A stretch of 27,948 nt of DNA from a virus. The DNA lies in the IMG/VR virus record IMGVR_UViG_3300002835_000871, positions 1 to 27,948 of that record. One strand, 5' to 3'. Shown piece after piece: positions 1 through 7,672 of this stretch (its first letter is position 1; the number at the start of each line of letters is the position of its first letter). A model generated the notes under the pieces. It saw only the letters and a list, made by a program, of their open reading frames with translations. It did no database searches and had not been told where the DNA came from. Made by a program: the position numbers and the translations under genes.

Positions 1-48
1 ATTAATAAAGAATTATACGAAAAGTATTTGTTACTTTGTGGTAAATAA
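1..48 (+). CDS. C-terminal end of an upstream plus-strand gene (partial)
   Basis: Frame 1 is open from the window edge and ends with a TAA at 46-48, giving a 15-residue C-terminal tail that ends LLLCGK. The stop lies 5 bases before the ATG of the next plus-strand gene, the spacing expected inside an operon. The other two frames carry stops or run into the next gene out of frame. Too little is left to name a product; it is probably another late virion gene. Confidence 0.5.
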   Translation: MNKELYEKYLLLCGK

Positions 49-53
49 AGATT

Positions 54-3000
54 ATGTCACTAGCTTGTCCCAATAAAAATTCCAAAGAATGGAAAATGTT
101 AGTATCTCAAACAGGAGATACCTTAGCTAATCTTGCTTTTGTAGCTAATAATTTTCAGATGCCTGATGTTAGGCCTATTAGCGAAATTAAAAAGGAATTA
201 AAATTTAAACCACAAGTAGAGAACTATGCAGGTTTATCGGCAAGACTACGTAATTACAATGCTAAACACGGTACTTCTCATAGTTTTAAGGCAACTAAAG
301 CTTGGGGCAATACTTTTAATTTAGAATTAAAATACAACTACCTTCCAGTTAACGTTGAAAAACAACGTCAAAGAATGGAAGCTCGTAAAGAGCCTTTGTA
401 TGTAGAAAATTTAAGCACTCAATCTTTTAAAGAAGTTTATCCTTCCCAATCTAAGGGCTCAGAACAATTAAATTTATTTGAAAGTGACGATTTAATTGCA
501 ACTGCTGCTGAACCAATTACGGAAGCAGAACAACGTAGACTTCGTAAATTATACACAGAAGTCAGAAAGCAAAAAGATGCTTTAGCAAAAACTACTGATG
601 TAAACGAAGAGATTAAAATTCTTGCAAATATTTCAGGTCTAAAAGAACTAATTGATATTGCAGAAGGACGTATTATTACATCTCAAAACATTGAGAACTT
701 TGAGAATGTTTTAATGTTTGCTAATACACAGTTAGCTGAAGTAGGCAATTTACTTCGTAATCCTGCTATCAGTGCAGATGATGTATATTACGCAGAAAAG
801 ATATTAAATTTATGGACAAGAGCAGGAGATTTTTCTACTGATCCTACTGAACATATTTTCTTAGACGAATACGAGTTTGATACTCCTGCTATTAGGGAAC
901 AATTTAGATTAGTAGCAGCTAAAGCAGAAGATTTAAGAAGACATATGACTGCTATTAGAGCAGACAATGTAACTAAATTTACTCAACAATATACTTCAGG
1001 TACTCTAAATAAAGAAGAGATTTTTAAACATTTAAAAGATGTTAATAAAGTAGCTTCTATGACTCTTAATTTAGGACGATTAGGAGACCCAATGTTACAA
1101 GCTGTATTCTCTTCAGTTGAACAAGCAGGTATTAATGCGCAAAGAGAAGCTAATGAGATTTGGAAATCTTTGGACGAGTTAACTAAAAAATTCTTAGCAA
1201 AATCTCCTAATGGATATAATATCCTAAAACAAATTACTGAGTCTGGTAATGAGACAGGTAGATTAGTACACAGATTTTCTCCTGAATTTTATGATACACG
1301 AAACAATTTGATGGAGATTGCGTTTAACAGACGTAATACTAAGACAGGAAACATTAAATCTGATCCTGCTTTAATTAGACAATACTTCGAGTGGCTCACT
1401 AAAAACACTATTTCTTTTGACCCTCGTATCCTTTTTGAAGATAGTCTTCCTGAAGATACAGCAGTTCCTGAAGAGTTCTTATATACTAGAGTTAAGTTTA
1501 GTGATTCTGAAAAAGCTAAACACACTCAAGAATTAAAAGCTCAATTAGGAGAAAAAGGTTACGAAGAGTTCTTAGATAGAGCTAAAAGAAAAATAGAGAA
1601 ATTCCAAAAAGAACGTGAGGGAGTTTACGGTAAGATTCAAGTAAATCCTAATTGGAATAAAGCCGAAAAAGATTCACAGTTCTCAATGTGGTTAAGAGAG
1701 AACTCTCCATATTGGGCAATTGATATGAAGGAAAATCCTTCTATGCGCGTTAAGGATGACAATACTTTTTATGCTCCTCAAGGAATGCGTAATTACGTAG
1801 TGCAAGTTCCACGTAGAACTGTAGACGGTCAAGCTACTAAATGGTATGATAAGAATTATGCTAAGATTGAAGCAGATGATGATCTAAAAGCTTACCATGA
1901 TTACGTACTTAGAACTCTTAATCAGTTAAAATATATCCTACCTCCAAGCAAACAAAAGCTAATGGGTATTGGAGTTCTTCCTACAATGGAAAGAACAATG
2001 ATGGATATCTTTAATGAAAAAGGCTTAATGATGGGAGTTACTCCTTTCTGGGATAAATTAAAACAGCTTCAGACTACAACTGACTTTGCTAAAACAGTTT
2101 ACTCAGATGTAGACCCTCTAACAGGTGATATTGAAAAATCTTTACAAGTACAACATATTGTAGATACTAATGCTCAAGCAAAAGAGTTAGTAAAAGAGAT
2201 GTCTATTAAGTACAAACAAGAGACTGGTAAAACTGCAGGCGCAGAAGAACGTAAAAAGTTCAGAGAAGAGGCCTTAGATATCTTGTCAAAAGAGAAATCT
2301 TGGGATGTAAGCAAGATACTAAAAGCTTACTCACTTACTGTTCTTGCACATAAACATAAATCTATAATCGAGCCACAGATTAAGTTGGCCGAGCAAGCAT
2401 TTAAATCACGTAAAGAATTAGTAACCAACAAAGCTGGGCAACCACAAAATAAAGCTAATGGAGAAGAGCTTACGGAAGATGGCCTAACAAGTTACAAAAA
2501 AGCATTAGATTATTTCTTAGATTCTACTTTCTATGGCATTGGATCAAGAAAGGTAGAAGGTGTAACTAATCAAAAAATATATACTAAAGCTGAAGAAACA
2601 CGTAAGAAAGAACTAGAAGCATTATTGGCTAATGAAGAGGATCCAGATTCTAAAGCATTTTTACAAGCACAGATTGATAACCTAGGAGGGTTTCGTACAG
2701 CCAGTGGTACTGGTGATGCTGTATTAAAGTTAATGACTCTAAAAGGATTAGGGTGGAATTTAGCATCTGCATTCTCTAACATTGGTTTTGGTACTATTTC
2801 TAACTACATTGAAGCACTTGATGGTAGGTTATATACAGTAGAAAATCTTAACAGGGCCTACATACTTACAATGAATTCTATTGGAAGAAATCTAAGTGCC
2901 GATGTACTATTCAATGACCCTAATGGTACAGCTACTAAAATTAGAAGTTTAATGGATGATTGGGATATCCTACAAACCTCAGCAAATGAGATGTATGATA

Positions 3001-4064
3001 ATAGCCAAAAATCTAGCTTTTCTAAGCTTAAAAGATTCGGTGCCTATACATTACAACAACGTTCTGAGTACGTCAATCAGGCGCCTTTAATGATTGCTGT
3101 ATTAATGGAATACAAAGCTACTGCCCCCAATGGAGACGAAGTTACTTTATGGGATGCATTTGGAGCTGATGCAAAATTAAAAGAAGGGTATACTACTAAG
3201 GAAGATATTACTGCAATTATCCAAAAGATTCGTCGTATAAATGAGATGAATCACGGTGACTATAACAATAAGTTGATGGTAAAAGAGACTTTTGCAGGTC
3301 GTGCTTTAACACAATTTAGAACTTGGATGTTTGAAGGTTTTGCTACTAGATTTGAAAGTGAAAAAACTGATCATTTATTAAGTTACGGATTAGAAGAAGC
3401 TTATGTACGTAAAGGTCGTTATCGAAGTTATACTAAAGGGCAACTTACTACAACAGGTGCTGCTATAGGAACAGCTGTATTACCAGGTATTGGTACTGCA
3501 ATTGGTGCAGGTGTTGGATATCTGGGCGGTAAATTTTTTGGTATGCAGACGCAAGATAGCGCTCTACAAGATACGTTGTATTCATTGAAACAATTAGCTC
3601 GTAAACTTATGTTTATGAAGACTACTTATGGAGATAAATTTAGCAAAGTAGATGCTGCTAATATGCGTAAAAACATGATGGAACTCCATATTATGTTAGG
3701 TCTTATGGGATTAGCTCTCTTATTTAAAGCTATGGCTGATGATGACGATGAGGACGATATGACAGCAAACTTCTTACTTAATCAAACTATTCGTCTACGT
3801 ACAGATATCGGATTCTACACAAATCCATTAGAAGCTGAAAAATTAACTAAAACTGCTGTACCTATGGCAGGTTTAGTACAAGACATATCTACGGTAACTA
3901 GTGATATTTTTAGATACTTTAATGATAAAGAAGAAGACGATGTATTTGAATCTGGACCATTTAAAGATAGAAGCAAAGCATTAATACATACAGGCGAATT
4001 AGTACCATTAACTGCTCAAGGTATTAGATTATATCGTATGGGTGAAACAGTATTTGATAAATAG
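54..4064 (+). CDS. Large internal virion / ejected protein candidate (1336 aa)
   Basis: This is by far the largest gene here and the only complete long plus-strand one. It begins MSLACPNKNSKEWK, a start style I associate with giant multi-domain proteins of Bacteroidota phages. Most of the protein is charged, helical and Lys/Glu-rich. Around residues 1134-1163 is a Gly/Ala-rich hydrophobic stretch with GxxxG-like spacing, typical of glycine-zipper membrane segments. A second hydrophobic helix lies near 1210-1224, followed directly by an acidic run (ADDDDEDD). Internal virion proteins that are injected and form channels (T7 gp16-like, crAss cargo proteins) show this mix of long helical body and C-terminal membrane segments. 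No catalytic motif is recognised. It is the last gene of the plus-strand block and faces the replication genes tail to tail. The virion role is inference; a polyvalent-protein-type cargo is the main alternative. Confidence 0.8.
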   Translation: MSLACPNKNSKEWKMLVSQTGDTLANLAFVANNFQMPDVRPISEIKKELKFKPQVENYAGLSARLRNYNAKHGTSHSFKATKAWGNTFNLELKYNYLPVNVEKQRQRMEARKEPLYVENLSTQSFKEVYPSQSKGSEQLNLFESDDLIATAAEPITEAEQRRLRKLYTEVRKQKDALAKTTDVNEEIKILANISGLKELIDIAEGRIITSQNIENFENVLMFANTQLAEVGNLLRNPAISADDVYYAEKILNLWTRAGDFSTDPTEHIFLDEYEFDTPAIREQFRLVAAKAEDLRRHMTAIRADNVTKFTQQYTSGTLNKEEIFKHLKDVNKVASMTLNLGRLGDPMLQAVFSSVEQAGINAQREANEIWKSLDELTKKFLAKSPNGYNILKQITESGNETGRLVHRFSPEFYDTRNNLMEIAFNRRNTKTGNIKSDPALIRQYFEWLTKNTISFDPRILFEDSLPEDTAVPEEFLYTRVKFSDSEKAKHTQELKAQLGEKGYEEFLDRAKRKIEKFQKEREGVYGKIQVNPNWNKAEKDSQFSMWLRENSPYWAIDMKENPSMRVKDDNTFYAPQGMRNYVVQVPRRTVDGQATKWYDKNYAKIEADDDLKAYHDYVLRTLNQLKYILPPSKQKLMGIGVLPTMERTMMDIFNEKGLMMGVTPFWDKLKQLQTTTDFAKTVYSDVDPLTGDIEKSLQVQHIVDTNAQAKELVKEMSIKYKQETGKTAGAEERKKFREEALDILSKEKSWDVSKILKAYSLTVLAHKHKSIIEPQIKLAEQAFKSRKELVTNKAGQPQNKANGEELTEDGLTSYKKALDYFLDSTFYGIGSRKVEGVTNQKIYTKAEETRKKELEALLANEEDPDSKAFLQAQIDNLGGFRTASGTGDAVLKLMTLKGLGWNLASAFSNIGFGTISNYIEALDGRLYTVENLNRAYILTMNSIGRNLSADVLFNDPNGTATKIRSLMDDWDILQTSANEMYDNSQKSSFSKLKRFGAYTLQQRSEYVNQAPLMIAVLMEYKATAPNGDEVTLWDAFGADAKLKEGYTTKEDITAIIQKIRRINEMNHGDYNNKLMVKETFAGRALTQFRTWMFEGFATRFESEKTDHLLSYGLEEAYVRKGRYRSYTKGQLTTTGAAIGTAVLPGIGTAIGAGVGYLGGKFFGMQTQDSALQDTLYSLKQLARKLMFMKTTYGDKFSKVDAANMRKNMMELHIMLGLMGLALLFKAMADDDDEDDMTANFLLNQTIRLRTDIGFYTNPLEAEKLTKTAVPMAGLVQDISTVTSDIFRYFNDKEEDDVFESGPFKDRSKALIHTGELVPLTAQGIRLYRMGETVFDK

Positions 4065-4423
4065 AGCATACCCCTTCGCTAAATAATCATTCTTATCAAT
4101 AGCACCTATGGTACTTTTAGTATATAGGTGTGTCGCATATATAGTAGATACTTGCGACATTATTGTGACAAATTTGTCCAGTTTTTTGTCGCATAAACTG
4201 GACGTAATCGGTTTAATGCCGTTTATGCGCATTGTTTTTAGCAATTTATCAGCCTATAGCCTTAAAAACATTAAGTATTTTTCAGCTTATAGCCTTATAA
4301 TTAACCGAATTTCTCTTACATTAAGTATTTTACACCTTATCGGGTATAAATAATTCGATTTGCTTTACATTAGTACCCTTTCAGGTATAAAAAAAGCCTA
4401 TATTTTATACATATATAGGCTTT
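4065..4423. other. Convergent intergenic region with stacked inverted repeats
   Basis: About 360 bases between the plus-strand block and the first minus-strand gene. No convincing gene is present; short open frames exist on both strands but have no coding character. Inverted repeats read directly: CACCTAT/ATAGGTG (4103-4109/4124-4130), TGTCGCA/TGCGACA (4131-4137/4153-4159), palindrome GACAAATTTGTC (4167-4178), and a perfect 9-bp stem GTCCAGTTT/AAACTGGAC (4176-4184/4195-4203) whose loop holds another TGTCGCA. Repeats follow, then a bidirectional terminator. It could be a 3' UTR, a small RNA or a replication/packaging site. Confidence 0.7.
4249..4395. repeat. Imperfect ~50-bp tandem repeats, about 2.5 copies
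   Basis: ACATTAAGTATTTT occurs at 4268 and 4318, and a shorter version ACATTAGTA at 4367, giving periods of 50 and 49 bases. Within the units, CAGCTTATAGCCTTATAA, CACCTTATCGGGTATAA and TTTCAGGTATAA occupy similar positions, and ACCGAATTTCTCTT is matched by ATTCGATTTGCTTT. An extra TCAGCCTATAGCCTTA at 4249-4264 pairs with TCAGCTTATAGCCTTA at 4282-4297. The copies are diverged but clearly related. Confidence 0.6.
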
Positions 4424-4430
4424 TTAATAC
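4388..4430. terminator. Bidirectional intrinsic terminator between convergent blocks
   Basis: Perfect 8-bp stem GCCTATAT/ATATAGGC (4396-4403/4413-4420) with a 9-base loop, preceded by A7 and followed by T5, so it has a U-tract on both strands. It lies between the plus-strand late block and the minus-strand block, where a bidirectional terminator is expected. The minus-strand stop codon of the 45-residue gene lies in its flank. Confidence 0.85.
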
Positions 4431-4561
4431 TTTTCAACTCTAATAAGTTGACCGCAAGAACCACATCTATATTCTAGATTGCCTCCTTTAATAGTTACTT
4501 TCCAAGTTTTAGCATGCAAGCAAAATAATTGCTTAATTCGTTTCCAAATTTTTGATTTCAT
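4424..4561 (-). CDS. Small zinc-ribbon-like protein (45 aa)
   Basis: An ATG at 4559-4561 opens a 45-codon frame ending at TAA 4424-4426, directly before the terminator hairpin. The product is basic at the N-terminus (MKSKIWKRIK) and carries C14-x-H16 and C33-x-x-C36 in the context YRCGSCGQLI, consistent with a single-zinc ribbon. Its start overlaps the end of the upstream gene by about 29 bases. Frame, position at the operon end and the paired Cys/His motifs support a real gene. The role is unknown; such mini-ribbons in phages may bind nucleic acid or host proteins. Confidence 0.6.
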   Translation of the reverse strand: MKSKIWKRIKQLFCLHAKTWKVTIKGGNLEYRCGSCGQLIRVEKY

Positions 4562-4910
4562 CTTCTGATAATTCTACAATTTTACAAGTTGCTAAGTTAA
4601 AGCCTTTTCTTGTAAGTAGAGTTATCGCAGATAGAGAAGTTCCGTCTCCTTGTGCAATTTGTTTACCAATCAGCTCGATAGCATACATCATATCAGCTGC
4701 TTTTTCAGGATCAACTTTCCAAATAGCCTTGTGATTATGGGTATTTTTAAGATTCATCATGTTAATAGCTTCTCTTACTTTTTGCTTAATCTTTCCTTGA
4801 TCGTATACTGTCCCTTCAAGTTCTAACTGGCAATTAAGTACTACTTGAAATGCTGCTAGCATAATAATGTAAGTAATTGATTCTTCTGAAGGTTTAGATT
4901 GGGTTTCCAT
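4533..4910 (-). CDS. Hypothetical protein (125 aa), helical
   Basis: I place the start at the internal Met of METQSKPSEE (4908-4910) rather than an upstream ATG at 4946, because this leaves only a 17-base overlap with the preceding gene and is preceded by AAAGAGAATT. The protein looks all-helical: hydrophobic segment TYIIMLAAFQVVLNCQLELE near the N-terminus, then an amphipathic region with several Lys/Asp pairs and an acidic C-terminus (ELSEDEIKNLE). No family is recognised. It follows the DUF1599-like gene in the same operon. Confidence 0.7.
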   Translation of the reverse strand: METQSKPSEESITYIIMLAAFQVVLNCQLELEGTVYDQGKIKQKVREAINMMNLKNTHNHKAIWKVDPEKAADMMYAIELIGKQIAQGDGTSLSAITLLTRKGFNLATCKIVELSEDEIKNLETN

Positions 4911-5232
4911 AATTCTCTTTGATTTTGTCTTTGATACTTGCCTCACATAGGATCAAATAATTAATTAAATCTCCTATTTTCTCATCTACAGTTTCTACAT
5001 TTGGAAACTTTCCTGCTTCGATATCATCGATCATATCTAAAAAAGATATTTGGTGCTTAAGAGCAAATCCCCAAAGTACTTTTTCTCTAGATTGGCCAGA
5101 TAATTTAGCGCCTCTATTAAAATTATGTAATGGGTCGTTATTTCTTCGGTATTCTTTACCTTTAATTAATAAAGATATTCTAATTTTTCTAAGTCTTTCT
5201 TCTAGAATTTCATCAAAGTGGGCTATTTCCAT
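4894..5232 (-). CDS. DUF1599 / Nmad1-like protein (112 aa)
   Basis: The sequence has the hallmarks I associate with the DUF1599 (nucleotide modification associated domain 1) family: EYRRNNDPLHNFNRGAKLSG near residues 27-46, LWGFALKHQISFLDMIDDI in the middle and DEKIGDLINYLILCEA near the C-terminus. The last motif, acidic residues spaced along a helix, resembles the metal-binding helix of MazG-like all-alpha pyrophosphohydrolases. The family occurs in Bacteroidota and their phages and is linked by context to modified nucleotides, but no reaction is firmly known. A MazG-like gene lies nearby at 5735-6187, supporting a nucleotide-pool theme. Family assignment is by motif memory, not a search. 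Confidence 0.65.
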   Translation of the reverse strand: MEIAHFDEILEERLRKIRISLLIKGKEYRRNNDPLHNFNRGAKLSGQSREKVLWGFALKHQISFLDMIDDIEAGKFPNVETVDEKIGDLINYLILCEASIKDKIKENYGNPI

Positions 5233-5245
5233 AATTTTTAAATTT

Positions 5246-5563
5246 TTAGACTCCTAACAATTCTTCGAGTCCTATTGTTTCTACTTCTTTTTCTGTTGCT
5301 TCATCAGCAGTAAGGTCTAAAGGCTTAAACCTAAATGTACCAAACGCTGGTTCTTGTTCTCGGCCCAATATGTGGATATAAGTAAGAGGGTTTCTAATTT
5401 CTTTTAGTAATATCCCTGGTACTATATCATCATTTGGTAAAATAGCTCTAATAGTATAAACGCTTCCTTCTTCTATCCAATTAGGATAAGCATATCCAAC
5501 GTATGCCAGTTTACCTGGTTTTATAGAAGCATTTATACAAACTACACGATCTCCTACTTTCAT
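5246..5563 (-). CDS. Hypothetical protein (105 aa) with KOW/SH3-like start
   Basis: The protein begins MKVGDRVVCI, a turn-rich beta pattern common in small SH3-like barrels, continues with further beta-type segments (SVYTIRAILP) and ends in an acidic tail (ADEATEKEVETIGLEELLGV). About 105 residues, no Cys clusters, no membrane segment. It overlaps the preceding gene by 53 bases. No function is recognised. The fold remark is inference from sequence pattern only. Confidence 0.65.
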   Translation of the reverse strand: MKVGDRVVCINASIKPGKLAYVGYAYPNWIEEGSVYTIRAILPNDDIVPGILLKEIRNPLTYIHILGREQEPAFGTFRFKPLDLTADEATEKEVETIGLEELLGV

Positions 5564-5732
5564 TGTGTAACTTGTTCATTTGATTAATATAAGTTTGTGC
5601 ACCTTTTCTAGTGCCGTACATAGTAATTCCTCCATCTAAATCACGTACCCATCTCCACTTAAATAGCCCAACACGTTTCTTGATAACATATTTAAGAGCA
5701 AATGGCTTACGGTATTGATAGATTTTGTACAC
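5511..5732 (-). CDS. Small basic protein with GTRKGAQTYIN motif (73 aa), GTG start
   Basis: The frame begins with GTG at 5730-5732, two bases after the TAG of the MazG-like gene. The product is very basic. Its central part contains FKWRWVRDLD and GTRKGAQTYIN. The same pattern, FLPWKYMMD followed by GTKRGAQAYIN, occurs in the 62-residue protein at 23162-23350, so the two are paralogues. The C-terminus extends 53 bases into the next gene. No known family is recognised; the Trp/Arg-rich character would suit a nucleic-acid- or protein-binding peptide. Confidence 0.6.
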   Translation of the reverse strand: MYKIYQYRKPFALKYVIKKRVGLFKWRWVRDLDGGITMYGTRKGAQTYINQMNKLHNESRRSCSLYKCFYKTR

Positions 5733-5734
5733 AG

Positions 5735-6187
5735 CTATAGATTTGGAAACTTAAATTTATGACTTTTTAAAACTTTATGCGTTTCTGCATTATAAGTTAT
5801 CACCATTCCATTGTTAACTTTCTGAAAAGTATCTATGCCTAGCTCTTTATATTTCTCTTTTGTAATCTTACCATCTTCTTCACTGCTATCAGCTTTTGAC
5901 ATGTTAGATTCGTAAATTGCTTCAATAGTACTTACAGGATCAACTCCAAACTCCATCATTGCCCTTACAGTTACCCACAAAAGATCTCCAAGAGCATCTT
6001 TGGTATCTTTAATATCTTTATGGTCTACTGCTTGTACAAGTTCCATAAACTCTTCATCAATTAGATCTAAACATAATTTAGTTCTATACTCTTCAGGAAA
6101 ACTTTCTATTTCTCTAATAGGCAAATTAAAAGTCTTGCTCCAATCTTCAATCATTTTGAAGATATCTTTTGTTTCTTTTTCTTTCAT
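5735..6187 (-). CDS. MazG-like nucleotide pyrophosphohydrolase (150 aa)
   Basis: All-helical MazG/PRA-PH superfamily features are visible: EExxE-type metal site DLIDEEFMELVQA (about residues 41-53) and the second acidic helix DTKDALGDLLWV (61-72), followed by DPVSTIEAIYESNMSKAD, typical of phage MazG-like proteins. The family hydrolyses (d)NTPs to (d)NMP and pyrophosphate. In phages this may clean the nucleotide pool or lower host ppGpp-type signals. The C-terminal ~40 residues look like a small beta extension. It sits upstream of the GTG-start peptide, two bases apart, in the same transcription unit as the DUF1599-like gene. Confidence 0.85.
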   Translation of the reverse strand: MKEKETKDIFKMIEDWSKTFNLPIREIESFPEEYRTKLCLDLIDEEFMELVQAVDHKDIKDTKDALGDLLWVTVRAMMEFGVDPVSTIEAIYESNMSKADSSEEDGKITKEKYKELGIDTFQKVNNGMVITYNAETHKVLKSHKFKFPNL

Positions 6188-6211
6188 ATAACAAATCTAT
6201 TTAATTTATTT

Positions 6212-6454
6212 TTATATCATATTGTGTTTAGTGAAATACTCACCGACTTCTCCTATAGTATCAAATTTAATAATACCAAACTTACTTTCCTCAAAATTAT
6301 ATTGTACCATAGATTTTTTCTTTACAGCTGACTCAAACGTACATATCTTACAGACCCTGTTTTTTCCAAGGTCTGTCTTCAATGTGTAATGTCTTTTGTT
6401 TTCAGTAAAGTTATCTAATGATAGCATCCTTTTACATTTAAAGCATTCTTTCAT
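6212..6454 (-). CDS. Small zinc-finger protein (80 aa)
   Basis: Two Cys pairs, C4-x-x-C7 (MKECFKCKRM) and C35-x-x-C38 (NRVCKICTFE), make a likely four-Cys zinc ribbon, with a conserved-looking LSLDNFTENKRHY between them as in many small phage HNH-like/zinc-ribbon proteins. The remaining C-terminal half (FGIIKFDTIGEVGEYF) is not recognised and no HNH catalytic residues are visible. It overlaps the upstream gene's stop by 4 bases (ATGA), indicating translational coupling. Confidence 0.7.
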   Translation of the reverse strand: MKECFKCKRMLSLDNFTENKRHYTLKTDLGKNRVCKICTFESAVKKKSMVQYNFEESKFGIIKFDTIGEVGEYFTKHNMI

Positions 6455-6642
6455 AATTTATAGATTTCTTCTTTAACTTCATACCAACAATTATTATATC
6501 TTCCAACTAAAGATATTATTTCGTGAACTGCAATCAATGCACATTGTTTAGCTTGTATACTACATTGTATTTCTTCGGTAAATTCTTGACAAATAATATA
6601 GTATTTATCAACTAGTTCTATTGCTTTTTCTTTTGGTGTCAT
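6451..6642 (-). CDS. Hypothetical helical protein (63 aa)
   Basis: Starts MTPKEKAIELVDKY and continues with AKQCALIAVHEIISLVG, then WYEVKEEIYKL. I recall near-identical layouts in small proteins of Bacteroidota phages, always of unknown function. Predicted as two or three helices, with no membrane segment. It is coupled by an ATGA overlap to the downstream zinc-finger gene and follows the 119-residue gene by 4 bases. Confidence 0.7.
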   Translation of the reverse strand: MTPKEKAIELVDKYYIICQEFTEEIQCSIQAKQCALIAVHEIISLVGRYNNCWYEVKEEIYKL

Positions 6643-6646
6643 AGTT

Positions 6647-7006
6647 TTAGAATTTATAATTTAAATAAAAATCTATTTCTACCTGTGATAAACTTTCCCA
6701 TGTATAAGGCTCTTCTTCTAACATTTCCTTCTCTGTTTTAAAATCCCATAAAGTCTTTTTACCTAAGATAAAAGTAGACTGTTTAGGTAATTCTTTTGGT
6801 CTATCTTTTTCTTTAAGATGAATATGTTTTTTAAATATAATATCTAGAGTTTCTCTATCTAGTTTATTCTCTGTTAAAATTTCTGAGAGTAGTTTTCCAT
6901 CAATTATTGCTTGCTCTACTGCTGTGATATCTTCTTGAGTAAATCTTATTTTTTTAATACCTTTTCTCCATTTACCACTGAATTGTAAAATCACTTCCTT
7001 CTCCAT
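6647..7006 (-). CDS. Hypothetical protein (119 aa)
   Basis: The protein is strongly charged, with KIRFTQEDITAVEQAIIDG near the N-terminus resembling a small helix-turn-helix-like or ribbon-helix segment, and a C-terminal WESLSQVEIDFYLNYKF. No family is recognised. It overlaps the end of the UDG-like gene by 35 bases, indicating tight packing in the same operon. Confidence 0.65.
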   Translation of the reverse strand: MEKEVILQFSGKWRKGIKKIRFTQEDITAVEQAIIDGKLLSEILTENKLDRETLDIIFKKHIHLKEKDRPKELPKQSTFILGKKTLWDFKTEKEMLEEEPYTWESLSQVEIDFYLNYKF

Positions 7007-7670
7007 ATAATTTTTTCATTAAGTTATCTGCTTGTTTAAAATTAGGACAATGCCAATCTCTTCCTTCTTTTGCTGCTACACTAGGGCATTCCCATGTAAA
7101 CACATGTTGATTAGTAAGTAAGGGAGAGAATGATTTAGCTTCCTCGCCCCATAGAAAAAATATTAATCCTGGATCATGTTCTACAAAAGATTGTAAAACT
7201 GCAGTAATAAATTTATTCCATGGTCGTAAATGACTACCAGTCTCTTCCCCCATTACAGTAAAACTTGTGTGTAAATGAACAACTCCTTGTAACTCCCAAT
7301 GATCAAAATCATGATCGCATTGCAAATATATGGAAGTATCTTCACAATATTCTCTAGCAATGCAATCATAGATCTTGTGATAAGAGATATTGTGCATACA
7401 GTCGATGTAGTTATCAGCATAAGGTATTGGAAAATTACTAGCGTTAATACCAGGCTCTTTAGTCAGAATTATTATTCTGATTTTTTCAATTGGATTTTGT
7501 TTAAGAGTATTAAAAATATTATTCTGATTAGGATGTACACGTTGCATTGCATACTGCATTGCTAAGAAATTCATTAATTTATCCATATAGGGACTTTTTA
7601 ATGTATCTCTCAACCTCATCGTCCACTCCTCTCCTAACTTATCGACCCAGTATTGTTTTGTGTTGCTCAT
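6972..7670 (-). CDS. Family-1 uracil-DNA glycosylase-fold protein with altered active site (232 aa)
   Basis: I use the Met of MSNTKQYW (7668-7670), just after the upstream stop, as start. The protein aligns along its length with UNG: QGVVHLHTSFTV (128-139) matches the LLLNTVLTV strand, GSHLRPWNKF (145-154) the SHxxxGWxxFT region, GLIFFLWGEEAK (168-179) the VFLLWGSHAQ strand, and the C-terminal HCPNFKQADNLMKK the CNHFxxANxxL helix. The catalytic motifs are changed, however. GQDPYH becomes TKEPGI (70-75, Asp to Glu), the uracil-reading Asn becomes His134, and HPSPLS becomes CPSVAA (195-200, His to Cys). UNG removes uracil from DNA. With these changes this protein may have another base specificity or act only as a binding protein. 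Fold call is confident; activity is not. Confidence 0.8.
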   Translation of the reverse strand: MSNTKQYWVDKLGEEWTMRLRDTLKSPYMDKLMNFLAMQYAMQRVHPNQNNIFNTLKQNPIEKIRIIILTKEPGINASNFPIPYADNYIDCMHNISYHKIYDCIAREYCEDTSIYLQCDHDFDHWELQGVVHLHTSFTVMGEETGSHLRPWNKFITAVLQSFVEHDPGLIFFLWGEEAKSFSPLLTNQHVFTWECPSVAAKEGRDWHCPNFKQADNLMKKLYGEGSDFTIQW

Positions 7671-7672
7671 AT

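Noticed and set aside
4029-4353. Short open frames on both strands (71 and 81 codons) in the convergent region
   Set aside because: They overlap each other and the palindromes, have no coding-like composition or family resemblance, and sit across the repeat area.
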